The translations under genes and the position numbers were made by a program. Positions 1-11,216 of a DNA stretch of 25,925 nt are shown here, piece by piece. The notes beneath the pieces are model-generated. The model was not told the DNA's origin and did not search any database. It worked only from the letters and a program-made list of their open reading frames with translations. Source of the DNA: Hypholoma sublateritium FD-334 SS-4 (taxonomy: Eukaryota > Basidiomycota > Agaricomycetes > Agaricales > Strophariaceae). How positions within the stretch are numbered: the stretch's first letter is position 1; the number at the start of each line of letters is the position of its first letter. The stretch spans positions 1 to 25,925 of the forward strand of contig KN817750.1 of assembly GCA_000827495.1 (NCBI GenBank), read 5' to 3'.

Positions 1-74
1 TAGTACGTATTTCAAAACATGTATATAAAAGATGTGTTTGTGGATGCTCATCCCAAAGCGTTTACTGATCTGAT

Positions 75-415
75 ATGCCCCCCAAGAACTCCTCAAAGAA
101 ACTTTCTGCTATGGGTGTTTTTCCTGGCGTCAATGAGTTCGTTCTTGTATTTATCGTGTTATTTTTTCCGCCTAATTTCTCTCTCCAAGACCTTCCCAGC
201 GCGATAATCGTCCCGTCAAGCGAAAATTGCTGCGTCCCAAGTCTCCGTCACCTGTCCCTGAGACTGACGATAATCAATCAGACCTCGATGATGCTGCTGA
301 ATCTGTAGTGGATAATGATGCTGAATCCGGCGATCAGGATGAGTCTGGTGGTCTTGATGCCGCAGACGACAGCATGGCCGAGTTCATCGACCATCAGGAA
401 ATTGAGGACTGGTAG
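75..415 (+). CDS. Small protein with acidic C-terminal tail, two exons
   Basis: Exons 75-146 and 200-415 join in phase 0 across a 53-nt GT-AG intron (donor GTATTT, branch-like CCTAAT, acceptor TTCCCAG) and give 95 residues. A stop at 66-68 in the same frame, with no AG between it and the ATG at 75, makes that ATG the likely start. The N-terminal third is basic (PKNSSKK, later VKRKLL). From about residue 40 the chain is rich in Asp, Glu and Ser and ends in EIEDW. No domain is recognisable. A basic-then-acidic small protein could be nuclear, but that is only a guess. The window edge is 74 bases upstream, so an extra 5' exon cannot be excluded. Confidence 0.5.
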
Positions 416-793
416 ACAATGTAAAATCTGATTTTATAATGATAAAAAATAAGTGAAAAATGTATAATTTACCCAAGTCTTGTCAGGTTGCTTATCATGA
501 CATGTATTAAACATTGACTGTGGCCCATTTCACAAAGTCTAAAAGATATCTTAAAATTGTGCAAATAAGTCTAACAGATAGTTCCTGACAGAACTGAAAA
601 GTTGGCACTTCAGATCATCTGCAATAAAAATTTTACTAAATGAATATAACTATAACACTTTCAAACCAAACCAATGGGATCAGCTCAAATATAGGAAGAT
701 ATACTTGGCAGGATTTTACATGTTAATCGTATAGACCTTTATGATCATTGCTGGCAAAAAGTGCAAGTCTGATATACTATTGATTACTTCTAA
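416..793. other. AT-rich intergenic stretch
   Basis: This is AT-rich DNA between the small acidic-tail gene and the minisatellite. No long open frame, RNA gene or clear repeat was seen in it. Confidence 0.6.
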
Positions 794-1334
794 CAGACTG
801 ACATAAAATGGGAAAGAATCAAAGAATTAAATTATTGGCCAGATAAATAGGCACGACACCAACTGCAGTATCCAAAAAAAGGTTATATGTTGCAGAACAT
901 ACAACAAATGGCATTGTGATCTCCCCCAACAGACTGACATGGAAGACAAAATATCAAAGAACTGGATTTCTTACCAAATAATTAGTCCTGACACCAACTG
1001 TAGTATCCAAAAGAAGTTTGTGTATTGTAGAACATACAAAAAATGGCATTGTGATCTCCTCCAACAGACTGACATGGAAGACAAAAAATCAAAAAAATGG
1101 AATTCTTACCAAATAAATAGTTCCGACACCAACTGCAGTATCCAAAAGAAGTTTTTGTATTGTAGAACATACAACAAATGGCATTGTGATCTCCCCCAAC
1201 AGACTGACATGGAAGACAAAATATCAAAGAACTGGATTTCTTACCAAATAAATAGTTCCGACACCAACTGCAGTATCCAAAAGAAGTTTTTGTATTGTAG
1301 AACATATAACAAATGGCATTGTGATCATCCTGAC
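794..1334. repeat. 135-bp minisatellite, four units
   Basis: Four head-to-tail units start with CAGACTGACAT at 794, 930, 1065 and 1200. Spacings are 136, 135 and 135 bases, and the array decays near 1330. Units 2-4 are nearly identical while unit 1 is more diverged. Because 135 is a multiple of three, the array is open in one frame on the plus strand (about 939-1379) and one on the minus strand (about 982-1305), each reading as 45-residue repeats. I take both frames as by-products of the repeat: unit 1 has a one-base indel that breaks the plus frame, and the translation (many Cys, Lys, Asn) looks like no known repeat protein. It lies just past the 3' end of the DUF6698 gene. Confidence 0.9.
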
Positions 1335-1477
1335 ATTACAAAAAAAAATGTAATATTCAATTGTGTCCTTTCCAGATAGCACTACAAAAGTTGGTGTAAC
1401 ATGTCATATTCGATACTGAGAAAACTAGACCCATCAAAAACCACAATGTTTCTATGCTATATAAAGCAATGATAAAC

Positions 1478-2962
1478 CTAGGTCATAGAACTACTAGCAT
1501 TGTCCAAACTTTGTTGCTTTGTTGTTGCTCGCTTAGCCTTTATTTTGGCCAGTACACTATCTTCTGAAATGGGTCTGGAATTTGTGCTATAATTGGGGAG
1601 CACTTGACTATCAATTTTTTAGTGAATGTATTGGGCTTTGGGATTGCAGTGAAACTCACCAATTCCACCAAGCTATGAGAGAATCTATTTCTTTTGTTTC
1701 ATCTGGGTCTTCAAGCAATTCAAGTACACTGTTATAAAATCTCTCAGAATCGGTCACAGTGTCGGTTCTGCTGAAAACACTTGATGATGACAATGCAAAC
1801 CTTGCCTTACAACCACACTCAACTCTGGAAGGAAGTGGAATGTAAGAGAACATACCTGTGTTGCAGCATATGCAATAGAGGCAGGTGTAACTCTGGTCAT
1901 TCCATGTATACAAGCATTTCTGGACCTGGTAGCTTTTGCCTCTCTTTCTACAGAGCTCGGGGAAGTAAAAATGTGCTTGTATGTCTTTCAACACAGGTAA
2001 GGTTAGAAGTAAATCAATTCCTTGCAGGGAGAATTGACTTACCTTGACCAAAATTGAGCTCTGTAGTAGACCCTTCCAAGGATTATTGCTATCAAACTTA
2101 TAGGAGCGATAGAGAAAGATTGGCCATTGATCACCAGATACCAAAAGTTCTCCACTACGTAACTTTTCTTGGACCCTTCCAAAAAAACAATTAGAAGGGA
2201 GAACAACAATGAGCATAGCATAACACACTTACTGATGATCTGACCAATCAATGCCTGTGGGGCAAAGGAGAGCCCCAGTTACATTGTGATTAAAACCACG
2301 TTTGATTTTAACATTGCGAGCAATGGGAGGGATTGGGGCCTCTCCCAATGGCATGAGCCAATCGATTATTGCAGACTTCAAGCTTTTTGTATCATCAGAT
2401 CTTGCGCTGGATGCACCTTTTTGGATCTAAAAAATGTCAATGTCTTTCTCCATTGAATCGTGGCAATAGAACTGACCAATGTTGAAATAGCATGAATTTC
2501 ATCTTCCGACTCAGCACTCATGAGCCTTTCTTCGAGACCTGGAACACTTTTCAGTAATTCAAAGAAAACTTTACGCTCTCGTCGCTCCCTGGTCGGAAAC
2601 ACATTCTACCAGTGAGTAGACTTTAAGTCCAGTTACATCGAAACATAATGACTTACTGAGCAGTAAGGTCCTCGTCGGGGTCATCAGAGGCCATTCTCAC
2701 AATCCCGTTAGTTATTAAGGCGGGTACGTTACACAGCGCATATATCGATCTCCCAAAGTGCCGTCCATGATGTATAAGAGGGTCAGTTGAGCGCCTAGTG
2801 ATTCTGACTTTAGAGCTCTGGAACTTTCCAAGGTGTTACAGCCACCCCATTGCTGACGTACGGCTTTTTTCTTGGCCCGAGCTTCAAAGCAGCTTGGGGG
2901 ATGCGTTTCCCCCTCCTTGCATCCCGGGAGTCAATCTTGTTCTCTTTCTCATAATTTGGCAT
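1478..2962 (-). CDS. DUF6698-family protein, eight exons, intact
   Basis: Exons 2962-2862, 2803-2657, 2588-2477, 2426-2233, 2175-2043, 1984-1856, 1805-1660 and 1607-1478 join in phase and give 363 residues. Sequence hallmarks match the DUF6698 family of mushroom-forming fungi as I know it: HGRHFGRSIYALCN (exon 2), GASSARSDDTKSLKSAI, RGFNHNVTGALLCP (exon 4), SGDQWPIFLY and NPWKGLL (exon 5), HIFTSPSSVERE with IHGMTRVTPASIAY (exon 6), and SSVFSRTDTVTDSERFYNS (exon 7). The start MPNYEKEN lies about 100 nt from a TATA-like site. No biochemical role is known for the family. One oddity: the usual WWNRQ appears here as WWNCQ, with the Cys codon created across the last intron. Every splice site keeps the family reading, so the gene looks functional. 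Confidence 0.85.
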
Positions 2963-3060
2963 AAGTAGTCGTTGATAGCTGATGGAAGAATAGAACAGGA
3001 CGGAAGCAAGAAGGAAGCAAGGTAAACTTGTTGGAAGACGGTAGGCGATATGCATTTAAG

Positions 3061-3066
3061 TATATA
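3061..3066 (-). promoter_or_regulatory. Candidate TATA box for the DUF6698 gene
   Basis: TATATA, in the minus-strand context GGTATATACTT, lies about 100 nt before the chosen ATG at 2962. Position and sequence fit a basidiomycete core promoter. It is motif evidence only. Confidence 0.4.
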
Positions 3067-3069
3067 CCA

Positions 3070-5170
3070 AGAAATTAAGCCGCAGCAGACCGCAGCTCCA
3101 GGACGGCACCACTATGGTTAGATCGACATGAGGTGCCTGTTTCAACATTTGAATTAGTACTATCAGGACTTGATAGCTCAAAGTTGAGCGCCGCCGACGT
3201 TCACGTTGCCTTTTCTCCATGCAGCGATTTAATGTGGTTTAGGTTGCACTCATCTGAGCCTGAGCGGGCGTGAACTTGAAACTATGACATGGTTATTCCG
3301 CTCATGAGTCATGTCACGGTTCACCCTACTTATTTCAATAAGCGCAACAGGAGCGCCGATTCGTGCTCGGCAGCTGGCCTGACCGAGGGGGGTCGCGGTA
3401 GAACTCGGATCTGACGGAAATAAAACCGTCATAGAAAACTGATAGAAAGAGGCTGAAATTCACAGCTCTTGCATCTGCACGGGTCGAACCAAATGTTCAT
3501 GTGAGAGTAGATATCCCGACGCTTCCTGTCATCAACAAAACATTGGAATTGGGTTGGAATTGGAAGAGTATCTGGATATCTAACGTCAACGTTCAAAGGT
3601 AGAACGCATTCCGAAACGAATGTTCAGACAGCGAGCGGCACCCATGATCAGGCACTCAGAGGGCCGCGCTTTCAAAGCTGAGGTTTCGGCAACTTCTTGT
3701 TTGGAAGTCGGCCCACATCCCTTGTTTGAGGGGAGGGGCGCACAAGGCTCTTGGGGTCGACCTTCGAGCTGTTCGCGTGTCGCGAGAAGAACGCGGGCCG
3801 CGGGGGGGCCACGAGAAAGGGCAGCAGTGCAAAGTCGTGCGTGCCGTTTGCGGGCCTGCGCTGGCTGCTGTACTGTTGCTGGGTTAGAAGAGGGGGCGGA
3901 AAAAGAGAGCGAGGACGAGGCAGGGAGGGGGTGGAGCCTGAGCTAAGTTGGTGGCGGTGCGCATTGAGCTATGGGCGGAGATGGAAGGGAACTATAATGA
4001 GGGCGTACAATGCTTGGGCACTTTTAGAGCAGTCTGCATTGTAAAAATGGTCAGCTAACTCATCCTTGCCCATCCCAGCTCAACCGCGGCAGGCAAACGC
4101 AGGAGGAACCGAAGGAAAAATTCACGTCGTTCCATTCCTTCGTGAAATCGTGCTGCAGGTGCTCAATCTAGCGGCTAGCCGAGCGCCAGGACACCCTTGC
4201 GCTTCGCCCCGCGGCGCGCAAAGGGTTTATGTGCCGTAGACGGTTGCGTGTAGCGTGCGGGTACACCGTCCGGACTTCTTGCTTTCATCTAATGCCATGT
4301 TTGTAGTGGGCATCCTGTCGACAATTCCACGTCGTAGATCCACTCGCCCATGGCGCATGCTGGGGAAATGCACCCCGTTCCAGGTGTGAAACCAAGGCGT
4401 CTTATCTCCAGCCATCTAACAGGGAATGGGAGGGACAGTATCTGAAGGCGGAGTATTGTTTAAGTGGGGACGTTGTGGGGCAGCGGGCGCGTGCAGGTCG
4501 AGATAGGGGTAGCCGGAGTTTTCCAACCTCACGCTTGCGACGCGCTCCAGGGATCCCTGTATGTAATGCGGCGTAAAACTGCAGCGGAGTGCGGACATTA
4601 CTCACCTTGCTGATGTAGGTACAGCTACAATCCGCACGATGCGAAGTATAGTTTTAAATCTTTGATATTTGTGAGAAATTTGAGCGCTCCAGTTTCCCAC
4701 TGATTATTTAATTCCCTGCCCAAAGTCACTCATAACATTTAAGGGTACTTAAAGGTCCCTATCAACTGCTGCCTCAGGTGCGTACCTGAGTATTGAGTAC
4801 CTACTTGACTTGGAGTCAGTGACTGCGGAAAGTTTGTGTGTTTGGATTTGCTTTAGGTTTTTTTTTGGAACAACCCAAGAACAACCGCGCAATTCCGCCG
4901 CAGTACTTCTGTTGAATATAAAAACAAAGACGGAATCACGATCAAAGTTAGAGATACCCATCATATCTTGAACTACACGAACTATACTCAGTAGAAAATC
5001 TTTCACTTGAATGATGTTGCTCCTAGTACTGCCAGAAGAGAGCACTACCCAAACTCGTATTGCTTCTAATCCGATTCAGAATTGGGAGATCACCACTCCT
5101 CTTAAACTATCTCGATGGGCGTATTCTAAATTTCCCCGATTTCAGATTGATCTTGTGACTGAAGCATTTA
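3070..5170. other. Intergenic, with a GC-rich block at about 3620-4000
   Basis: I found no supportable gene here. Open frames at 3620-3946 (+), 3751-4044 (+), 4402-4605 (-) and 4749-5045 (-) are short. They overlap each other on different frames, lack family resemblance, and do not link through convincing splice sites. Base composition shifts from AT-rich flanks to a GC-rich core near 3620-4000. The stretch could hold promoters, a non-coding transcript or decayed repeats. Confidence 0.5.
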
Positions 5171-5173
5171 TTT

Positions 5174-5179
5174 TATAAA
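5174..5179 (+). promoter_or_regulatory. Candidate TATA box
   Basis: TATAAA lies 135 nt before the ATG at 5314. A short upstream open frame (5217-5252, MARRMLPLVSM) sits between the two and could dampen translation if it is in the mRNA. Confidence 0.35.
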
Positions 5180-5313
5180 CATTCGCGCCAACAACTGACA
5201 ACTTTCATCAATAGGAATGGCTCGCAGAATGCTACCACTGGTTTCGATGTGAGGAACAGAGACCAAGGGCGGGTGTGGAAGCGGTCAACTACCCGCAACT
5301 ACTGCTTTTCACC

Positions 5314-5770
5314 ATGGATCAGATTCTTCAATCAGACTTGGCGGACTCAACAGTCCGCGGCACAGGCTTCGGAGCGGAGATTTTTACGCGGACGACCACA
5401 ACAGAATATCTTCAAGGACCCCCTCTTCTTGTTCAAGTGGTAGCAATAACCGAATTTATCCGACCCCATAAGCCTCGAGGCTTTAAGTTCAAACTTTCGG
5501 ACGGAGAGAATGATGTCGACGCCTTTGCAAACGCGTCACTTTCAAACAATGCCTTACTGGACTTCGATAACCTTGAGCTCGGCTGCAAAGTAAGCAGTAC
5601 ATTGATATTCCTCTAAAAAGCTTTGCAGAGCTCAAAGAATAGTTATTCCTCGTGAATCCTCTCCTATGAAACGGGGTGCTCATCCTCCAACCGGACACTT
5701 TTACCTTATTGGGGGGAAAGTGCTGCGCTATGCAAAAGGATCAGATCAGCCAGCGGTCGAAAAGGTGTAA
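5314..5770 (+). CDS. Small protein resembling the RPA1 N-terminal OB fold
   Basis: Exons 5314-5589 and 5621-5770 join in phase 0 and give 141 residues. The ATG sits in a strong context (CACCATGG). The strand pattern resembles the N-terminal OB fold of replication protein A 70 kDa: a strand PLLVQVVAITEF, then GFKFKLSDGEN (RPA has a similar ...LSDG turn), DVDAFANASL, a helix-like stretch, then GCK...RIVIP. RPA1 binds single-stranded DNA and partner proteins, but only one domain-length chain is present here, so this could be a stand-alone paralogue or a fragment. The in-phase intron would be only 31 nt (5590-5620). The stronger-looking acceptor TTTGCAG at 5628 gives an early stop after about eight codons. 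Expression data are needed to choose. Confidence 0.4.
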
Positions 5771-5792
5771 TTACTGATCCGATGAATATTGC

Positions 5793-8700
5793 CACTGTAT
5801 TGGCCGCTTGCGTCACTTGAGCGATACCGATAATAATATGATGACAACGATACTAATAGAACTATCAAAGTCTCCTCACAGGAATTAGGATAATAATAGC
5901 AATTACAATGCTAGTGTTTTGAAGAAAGAACTTGAAGAAACATGTATTTCCTGTAGGTTTACATTATTTGCCTATCACATTGCCTTCTTGCCTGAAGAAA
6001 TTGACTGGAATCGAGGGCTAGGAAAATATAGTTTAGTCTGAGTGGTAGGTATTGTGCAATTCCAAGTGGTCTTCGTCATCTCCATCTCCATCACGCTCCG
6101 AGTCGTCAGAGTCTGGGCCATCACCCGCAACGGATCCGGCCTGAGATCCTGTATTGTCGACATCCACGTCCTGATCCTCCGGCTCGGTATCCTCCAGCTC
6201 ATGATCATCATCGTATCCTTGCAGTGCTGCATGTATATCATGGCTCTCCTGGGGATCCCCATCAATGTCTTCATGATCAACAGATTCCGAGTCAGAGAGA
6301 GCATCGGGTGCTGGGTATTTCTGGGAAGGGTTTTCTTGGTTATGAGAATACATATGACCAATACCTAATCCCCAGTGATATCTCATAGTCATGTCGCGGT
6401 CGGCAAATCTAAAATATCATTAGTAACGTATGAAAGAAGAAAGCCGAGAATATCTGACCTGTTCACATAATACATTTTCCAGTCACTATTGTCTCTTGAT
6501 AGGGCTGAGAGACCAATTCCATCCGAGTAACGTTTCCCTGAAGAGAACGCCGGGATCAAATGACAACTACGTAGAACGAGGGCTGGATCCACAAAAGCGA
6601 ATGAACTTTTTTCCGCCATTGGTGGAAAGGAAAGGCGATCAAGGCGCAAGGAGGCCCAACCTCGGACACGATGTCTGCCTTGGCTCTTTATAGCCTCGAG
6701 TTGAAACCAGCGGATGTGCAAGAAATCGAAGTGCATAGATTCATAGCCCTTCATTCCCGGACCTGTATATACCACATTGACGTGGTATATTCCGATTACG
6801 CGGGCATATAGAAAAGGATGGGTGACAGATGTATCCAAGCTATTCCCTTCGCTCGTTGCAAGTTTGCAGAGTAGCATAACGTTGCAATGTGATGTCCTCG
6901 GATTTATAACATCTTCCGAACGCCGGACGTCGTACGTTGTATGATAGAAACGCGCTAATTTGTGGCTGTAGACTCGGTTATCTTTTATAAGAACCATATT
7001 TTGGGCCATTTCTGCAGCATCCGCGTTTTCAAATCCAAATTTGTGAGGATCAACCTGAATTCTTGAGTGAATCCTAGGCAAAAGGTGTGCTTTCAAATTC
7101 TTCATGAAGTCCTGGACTATGAAATCAGTAACACTTGTAATATCCTGATGACTAGATAAAGTGTACTTGAACGTACCTTAGCAGCAGGGTCGTGGCGCTT
7201 CTCTTGCGCAAAGACCCTAAGGTCAACAGGATGGTTCTGCGTTTTTCCGATATGATATGCAGATGCCCACGACTCTGGACCCTTTTCATGTACGAGTTCC
7301 TCGCGTGTCTGTTTAGTCTTATCTAACTTTTGTCGAATTCGTCGAATACGGGCTTGGCATCGCTCAATGCAGCCCAACTGTTTTTCAAAATGTTTGCGAC
7401 TTGTCCTAAGATAGCGTGACTTCGGAGAGCGGTGCTCCAGTTCCATCTATAATAACCGAGTAAAGGTCAAAGGTATACAAGAAAGAACGTAGTCTGTGAA
7501 TTACTGATTCTGTTGAGTATGAATCAACTGTCCCATTGCGCCTAATAGAATCCACATAATCCCCTAGTGAATGGTCTTTGTAGGTATTGAGGTTCAGAGT
7601 CTTGGGCAGTCTGCCTTTAATCTCTTTCTTCGGGTATGTAGAGGCTGTCTTTGTTGGCAATGAGGAAGTGTTTTTGGAAGTTGTCTTGTTCGTAGACAAT
7701 TTACTGGCCGCTTTCCGCGCGCGAGATGTTAATTCGCGCTGTAGCTCTCGTGTATTGTAGGCTGGACAAGTCTTCTCCTGAAATTTCCGTAATAGTCTGC
7801 CTAGTTGAACTGTGATAGACTCTAGAATATCCAGTGAAAGGTCTGTGTGTTGTCGAAGCTTTGCTAGAGCATGCCAATGAGCGAGAGTAAACAAAACATC
7901 CATGAGATTGTCATTATGTTCCTTGGGCAAAAGACCTTCAAATACTGGTATGGAGCACTGATAAATGATGTACTTCAACATTGACGAACAAAAGAGAGCG
8001 GATTGGTTACTACCTGGAGAATATTTTCGTAGTCTCTTGCACCCAACCTTTTCAGTTCAGAGACACTATTTGCAAACCGACGTATTGAGTCACGACCAAA
8101 TGTGGGCACACTGCGAAACCTTTGGTCCCAAAAACAATCAGGTAACACATACTCAGGGATTGAAATAAGCTACTTTACCTTTGATCCAACTCGTTTACAG
8201 CACCATCAACACAATCTAGAATTCTGAGCAGATGTATAAAAACCTTCTTCCAGACTCCAAGCTCAAATTCATGCATAAAGTCCACCAAAAAAATACTGAA
8301 TAAATTGAATCCAAACTTGGAAAGCTTGCATGAGAACGCATTCTGTAGAATAACAGTTAGTTGAAAGGGCATTGAATAAATATATATCAAAGAAAGAACC
8401 TCATTTGGAGTCAATGATTCTGGTTTCAGGAGGCGCTGGATAGCAACACTATCAACAGAACAGTTTTTCTGATATATTATTTCATGAGCACTTGAGGTTT
8501 TGACCCTATATTGTAGATTATCCACTCTGGCGAGGCTTTTTCGCTGACGCTGGTCCTGTCGAGTTGCCAGTTGATGGGTGCGATGTTTGGGAATAAGACA
8601 CCGAGGACATGGACAATTGCCCATATTTCGAATACTACTAAGTAGAATTCTGATATAGATTGGTCAGTAGTTGGTATATCCAAAAAGTGGCTGCACTAAC

Positions 8701-10539
8701 TTTTCTGGGTAATCAGCTGTATAAGCAAATATTCTGAGATAAAATCGACGTTTTTTGCCATCGCAACACTCTATCACAATGCCATGCTCATAAGCTTCCA
8801 AAAATTCATCATCAAGTAGTTCCTTCCATTGAGCATGAAGGAACTCTCGCTGACAATGAGTCATGAAAGAGTCACTGGGACCTTTTTTGCCCCAATGCAG
8901 CTCTGCGAAATCTTTGAATTCTGGTGGAAGCTATTGGGAAGATAAAGCATTAGAATTCCATTTCCATTTGAATTATTTAGAAATTGTTTACCTTCTGGAA
9001 ATATGCGATGTGGTTACAGAGGTTACAGGTGGGCCTGCATCTGCGGTACTTCGATTCATTGCCAAAATACATATAGCAAGGCCACAACGAAGTACTCCCG
9101 AATGACGTGAGCTGAGTCCCGTCTGAACCGAACATAAGGCCGATCAAAACCCTTGGCAAAGAGCATCCAGGTTCCCCTACCGCTGACTGAATTTCCTCGT
9201 GTGCTTCTAGAAATGCTGCAGATGTATATAACTCGCCATGTACCCTGGTAGATTCTGTATCCGGCGTATCCTTCCGTTGCCATCGTAGCTCGTACGGTTC
9301 AAGGTGAAATTGTTGGAAGTCTCGCTGGTTTGACATCTTCTCTTTGAGTACTGAGACAATACTTCGATGACAGAATGGAGGAAACGTGTACTGCTGGAGA
9401 CCTGGATTGAGCATATTTTTATGAAAAGGAATAGGTAAGGTTATCGAAGTTTCTTTCCATCCGGCATCCGGTTCGTCGATCCATACATCTTCAGAATCCA
9501 CGGATTCTCCTAGACGTCTGTTGAGGGAGTCCCATGGTACTTTTTTGACATCAGCAGGGTTGAAATCACTGCCAGATATGATGTTGATTAACTTGCAGAA
9601 GCCCTCTTTTGTTTTCTGGACACCACTGTTCCAGTACCACTCTCCTAGTAGAAATGCGCTTCTATTTGGATATGGCTCAAAAAAAGATGTGGAGAGAGTG
9701 TTGGAATTATTATATTGAGATACCTCTGAAAGCTCTTCTATTTGTATTTCTGTGTCGGGGTCGTGCGCAGGGAATGATGCCGAAAAGTACCTTCGGAAAA
9801 GACCAAATTTATTGAGCGGGGAGGTTAAAGTGCGCCGTTCAAGATTAACAACTGGAGTAGATAGTGTAGAGTCATTTGATGCTTGAAGTGTTTCTGCCGC
9901 TGCGGGAGGTAAACTAGCGAGAGCCACCGGTTGTTCATTTTGAAAACGCTTTGGAAGCGGACGATTCTCTCTTCGTGGACGTCGCTTTGCCAAGGAAAGC
10001 GAGTCGTCGTCCACTGAACCAATATCCATGGCGTTTGGTGTGCCAACGGTCTTCCAGATATGTAATAAATCGGTAATGAGATTGACTACGTTTGGAATGA
10101 ATACTCACTTCAACGGCAATGGCAGCCCTTGTTGTAACATCAGCTTGCTGGCTAGATTCGCCTGGGCAAGTTTGCGTTTGATTTGTTGCGACACGGTTCT
10201 TTTTGTTTCTGTATATCTCTTTCGCACCTTCGAGCGCGCTTGCTGTCCGCTTCTTTTGAAATCGACAAGTGCGAACGTGATTGCTTAAGGCACTGATTTG
10301 GGAAAAATTCCGACCGCAAGCCACACAGTTCAGGCTTTGAAAAAAGCCAGCATCCATATCAGGGCTGAATATGTCTGCCAATTGTCCTGTAATCCGGTGC
10401 TGTGAGAGCTATCGAGGACGAGAGCTTGAGTTAGAGGGATGTGGCGGATTGGTGGATGAGTCGCAGTCAGAGGTTCACTCCAGGGCACCATTGGGCTGTC
10501 AGCAATTGGCTTGCGGGCTGCGGACAGCAAGCGGACAGT
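5793..10539 (-). mobile_element. Plavaka-type (CACTA-like) DNA transposon, ends uncertain
   Basis: The coding core (6033-10357) is a complete Plavaka transposase, so the surrounding DNA is a class II transposon. The listed limits are tentative. The left flank carries CACTGT followed by CCGCTTGC (5793-5811). The right flank, on the minus strand, carries ACTGTCCGCTTGC (10539-10527). These look like a short inverted pair with a 5-base insertion in the left copy. No target-site duplication is visible next to them, so the real ends may lie elsewhere. Tandem CGGACAG motifs near 10521-10538 would fit subterminal repeats. Confidence 0.4.
6033..10357 (-). CDS. Plavaka family transposase, ten exons, apparently intact
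   Basis: Exons 10357-10109, 10050-8992, 8930-8701, 8649-8400, 8342-8179, 8119-8014, 7957-7505, 7446-7177, 7111-6459 and 6408-6033 join in phase with no stop and give 1269 residues. A CCHC finger lies at the N-terminus (C11, C14, H27, C31), followed by a Lys/Arg-rich stretch that fits DNA binding. The catalytic region shows GSDGTQLTSFG (Asp393), a C-x3-C-x2-C cluster (421-428), CPCPRC (525-530) and LVDFMHEFELG (Asp617). These parallel the DG...WP and D-x-MHxE blocks of CACTA transposases; Glu682 in ARDYE is a possible third acidic residue. The C-terminus (about 1180-1269) is strongly acidic. The enzyme should cut and rejoin transposon ends in the nucleus. MDAGFF was taken as start because the open frame upstream of it lacks another ATG. 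The exon 4 donor (GTTCTT) is weak. Confidence 0.85.
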
Positions 10540-10738
10540 AATGATGGCCTGTATATTTAGTAAAGAAAATGACCGCAGTCGTACATAAGACGCGTTGCCG
10601 CAGGACGAAAAATGATGGAAACACTCAGCTGCGCCCAGATGGTATAGATATTTCAAGCCCGAGGTTTGTGTCGGTCAGGTAGCTGGAGTTATGCATCGAA
10701 GCGCGCGCAGGCGGCGCCGCGCGTTATTCGGTGTTGAA

Positions 10739-10781
10739 GGACGCAGCCGAGAGGGATGCAGCCGAGAGGGACACAGCCGAG
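10739..10781. repeat. 15-bp tandem repeat, three units
   Basis: The units are GGACGCAGCCGAGAG, GGATGCAGCCGAGAG and a 13-base GGACACAGCCGAG. They lie in GC-rich DNA upstream of the transposase gene. Confidence 0.85.
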
Positions 10782-11075
10782 TAAATATTATGCCACTCGT
10801 ACTAATGGCGCAATCATGGGCAGTTGAGTCCGAAAGGGCACGGCGGAGGAATGGGGTCCGTACATATTACGAAGTGCTAGGCTCGTCTGGCGCCGCGGCG
10901 TTACTGCTGGGTTATGGGTAGGTAAGGCGGCGAGATGAGACGGCGAATAGCACGCGCGCAAGCCATCATGCGCACAAAGTCGAGTATGTAGAGCTGCTGA
11001 GTGTTACAAAGAATGGAGCCGACGCGAGCGCCGAAGCTCAGGTAGGTGCCGTGGCGGCGGTGTCGCGCGGCGCCC

Positions 11076-11103
11076 GGACGAATCGTAGTGGACGAATCGT
11101 AGT
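11076..11103. repeat. 14-bp tandem duplication
   Basis: GGACGAATCGTAGT occurs twice without a gap (11076-11089 and 11090-11103). It lies inside the same GC-rich stretch (about 10690-11170) that holds the 15-bp repeat. No gene is supported in that stretch. Confidence 0.85.
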
Positions 11104-11172
11104 TCGTGTGGGCAAGAAACGCCGGACGCCGGCCCGGGGTTGTAAGCCGGAGCGCGGAACGGCGGCGCAACT

Positions 11173-11209
11173 GCTGACTAAACAAGCTTGTCACTCTTGC
11201 TTAGTCAGC
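11173..11209. repeat. 37-nt hairpin, copy 1
   Basis: The arms GCTGACTAAACAAG and CTTGCTTAGTCAGC are 13/14 complementary around the 9-base loop CTTGTCACT. A close relative occurs at 22868-22903. Both copies stand just 5' of homologous sequence: the decayed copy at 11217 and the large gene at 22949. That suggests the hairpin belongs to the duplicated unit or its upstream region. Confidence 0.8.
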
Positions 11210-11216
11210 ACTGGCC

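Noticed and set aside
939..1379. 146-residue plus-strand open frame with 45-residue repeats, and its 107-residue minus-strand mirror
   Set aside because: Both arise because the minisatellite unit is 135 bases. Unit 1 breaks the frame and there is no promoter or splice support.
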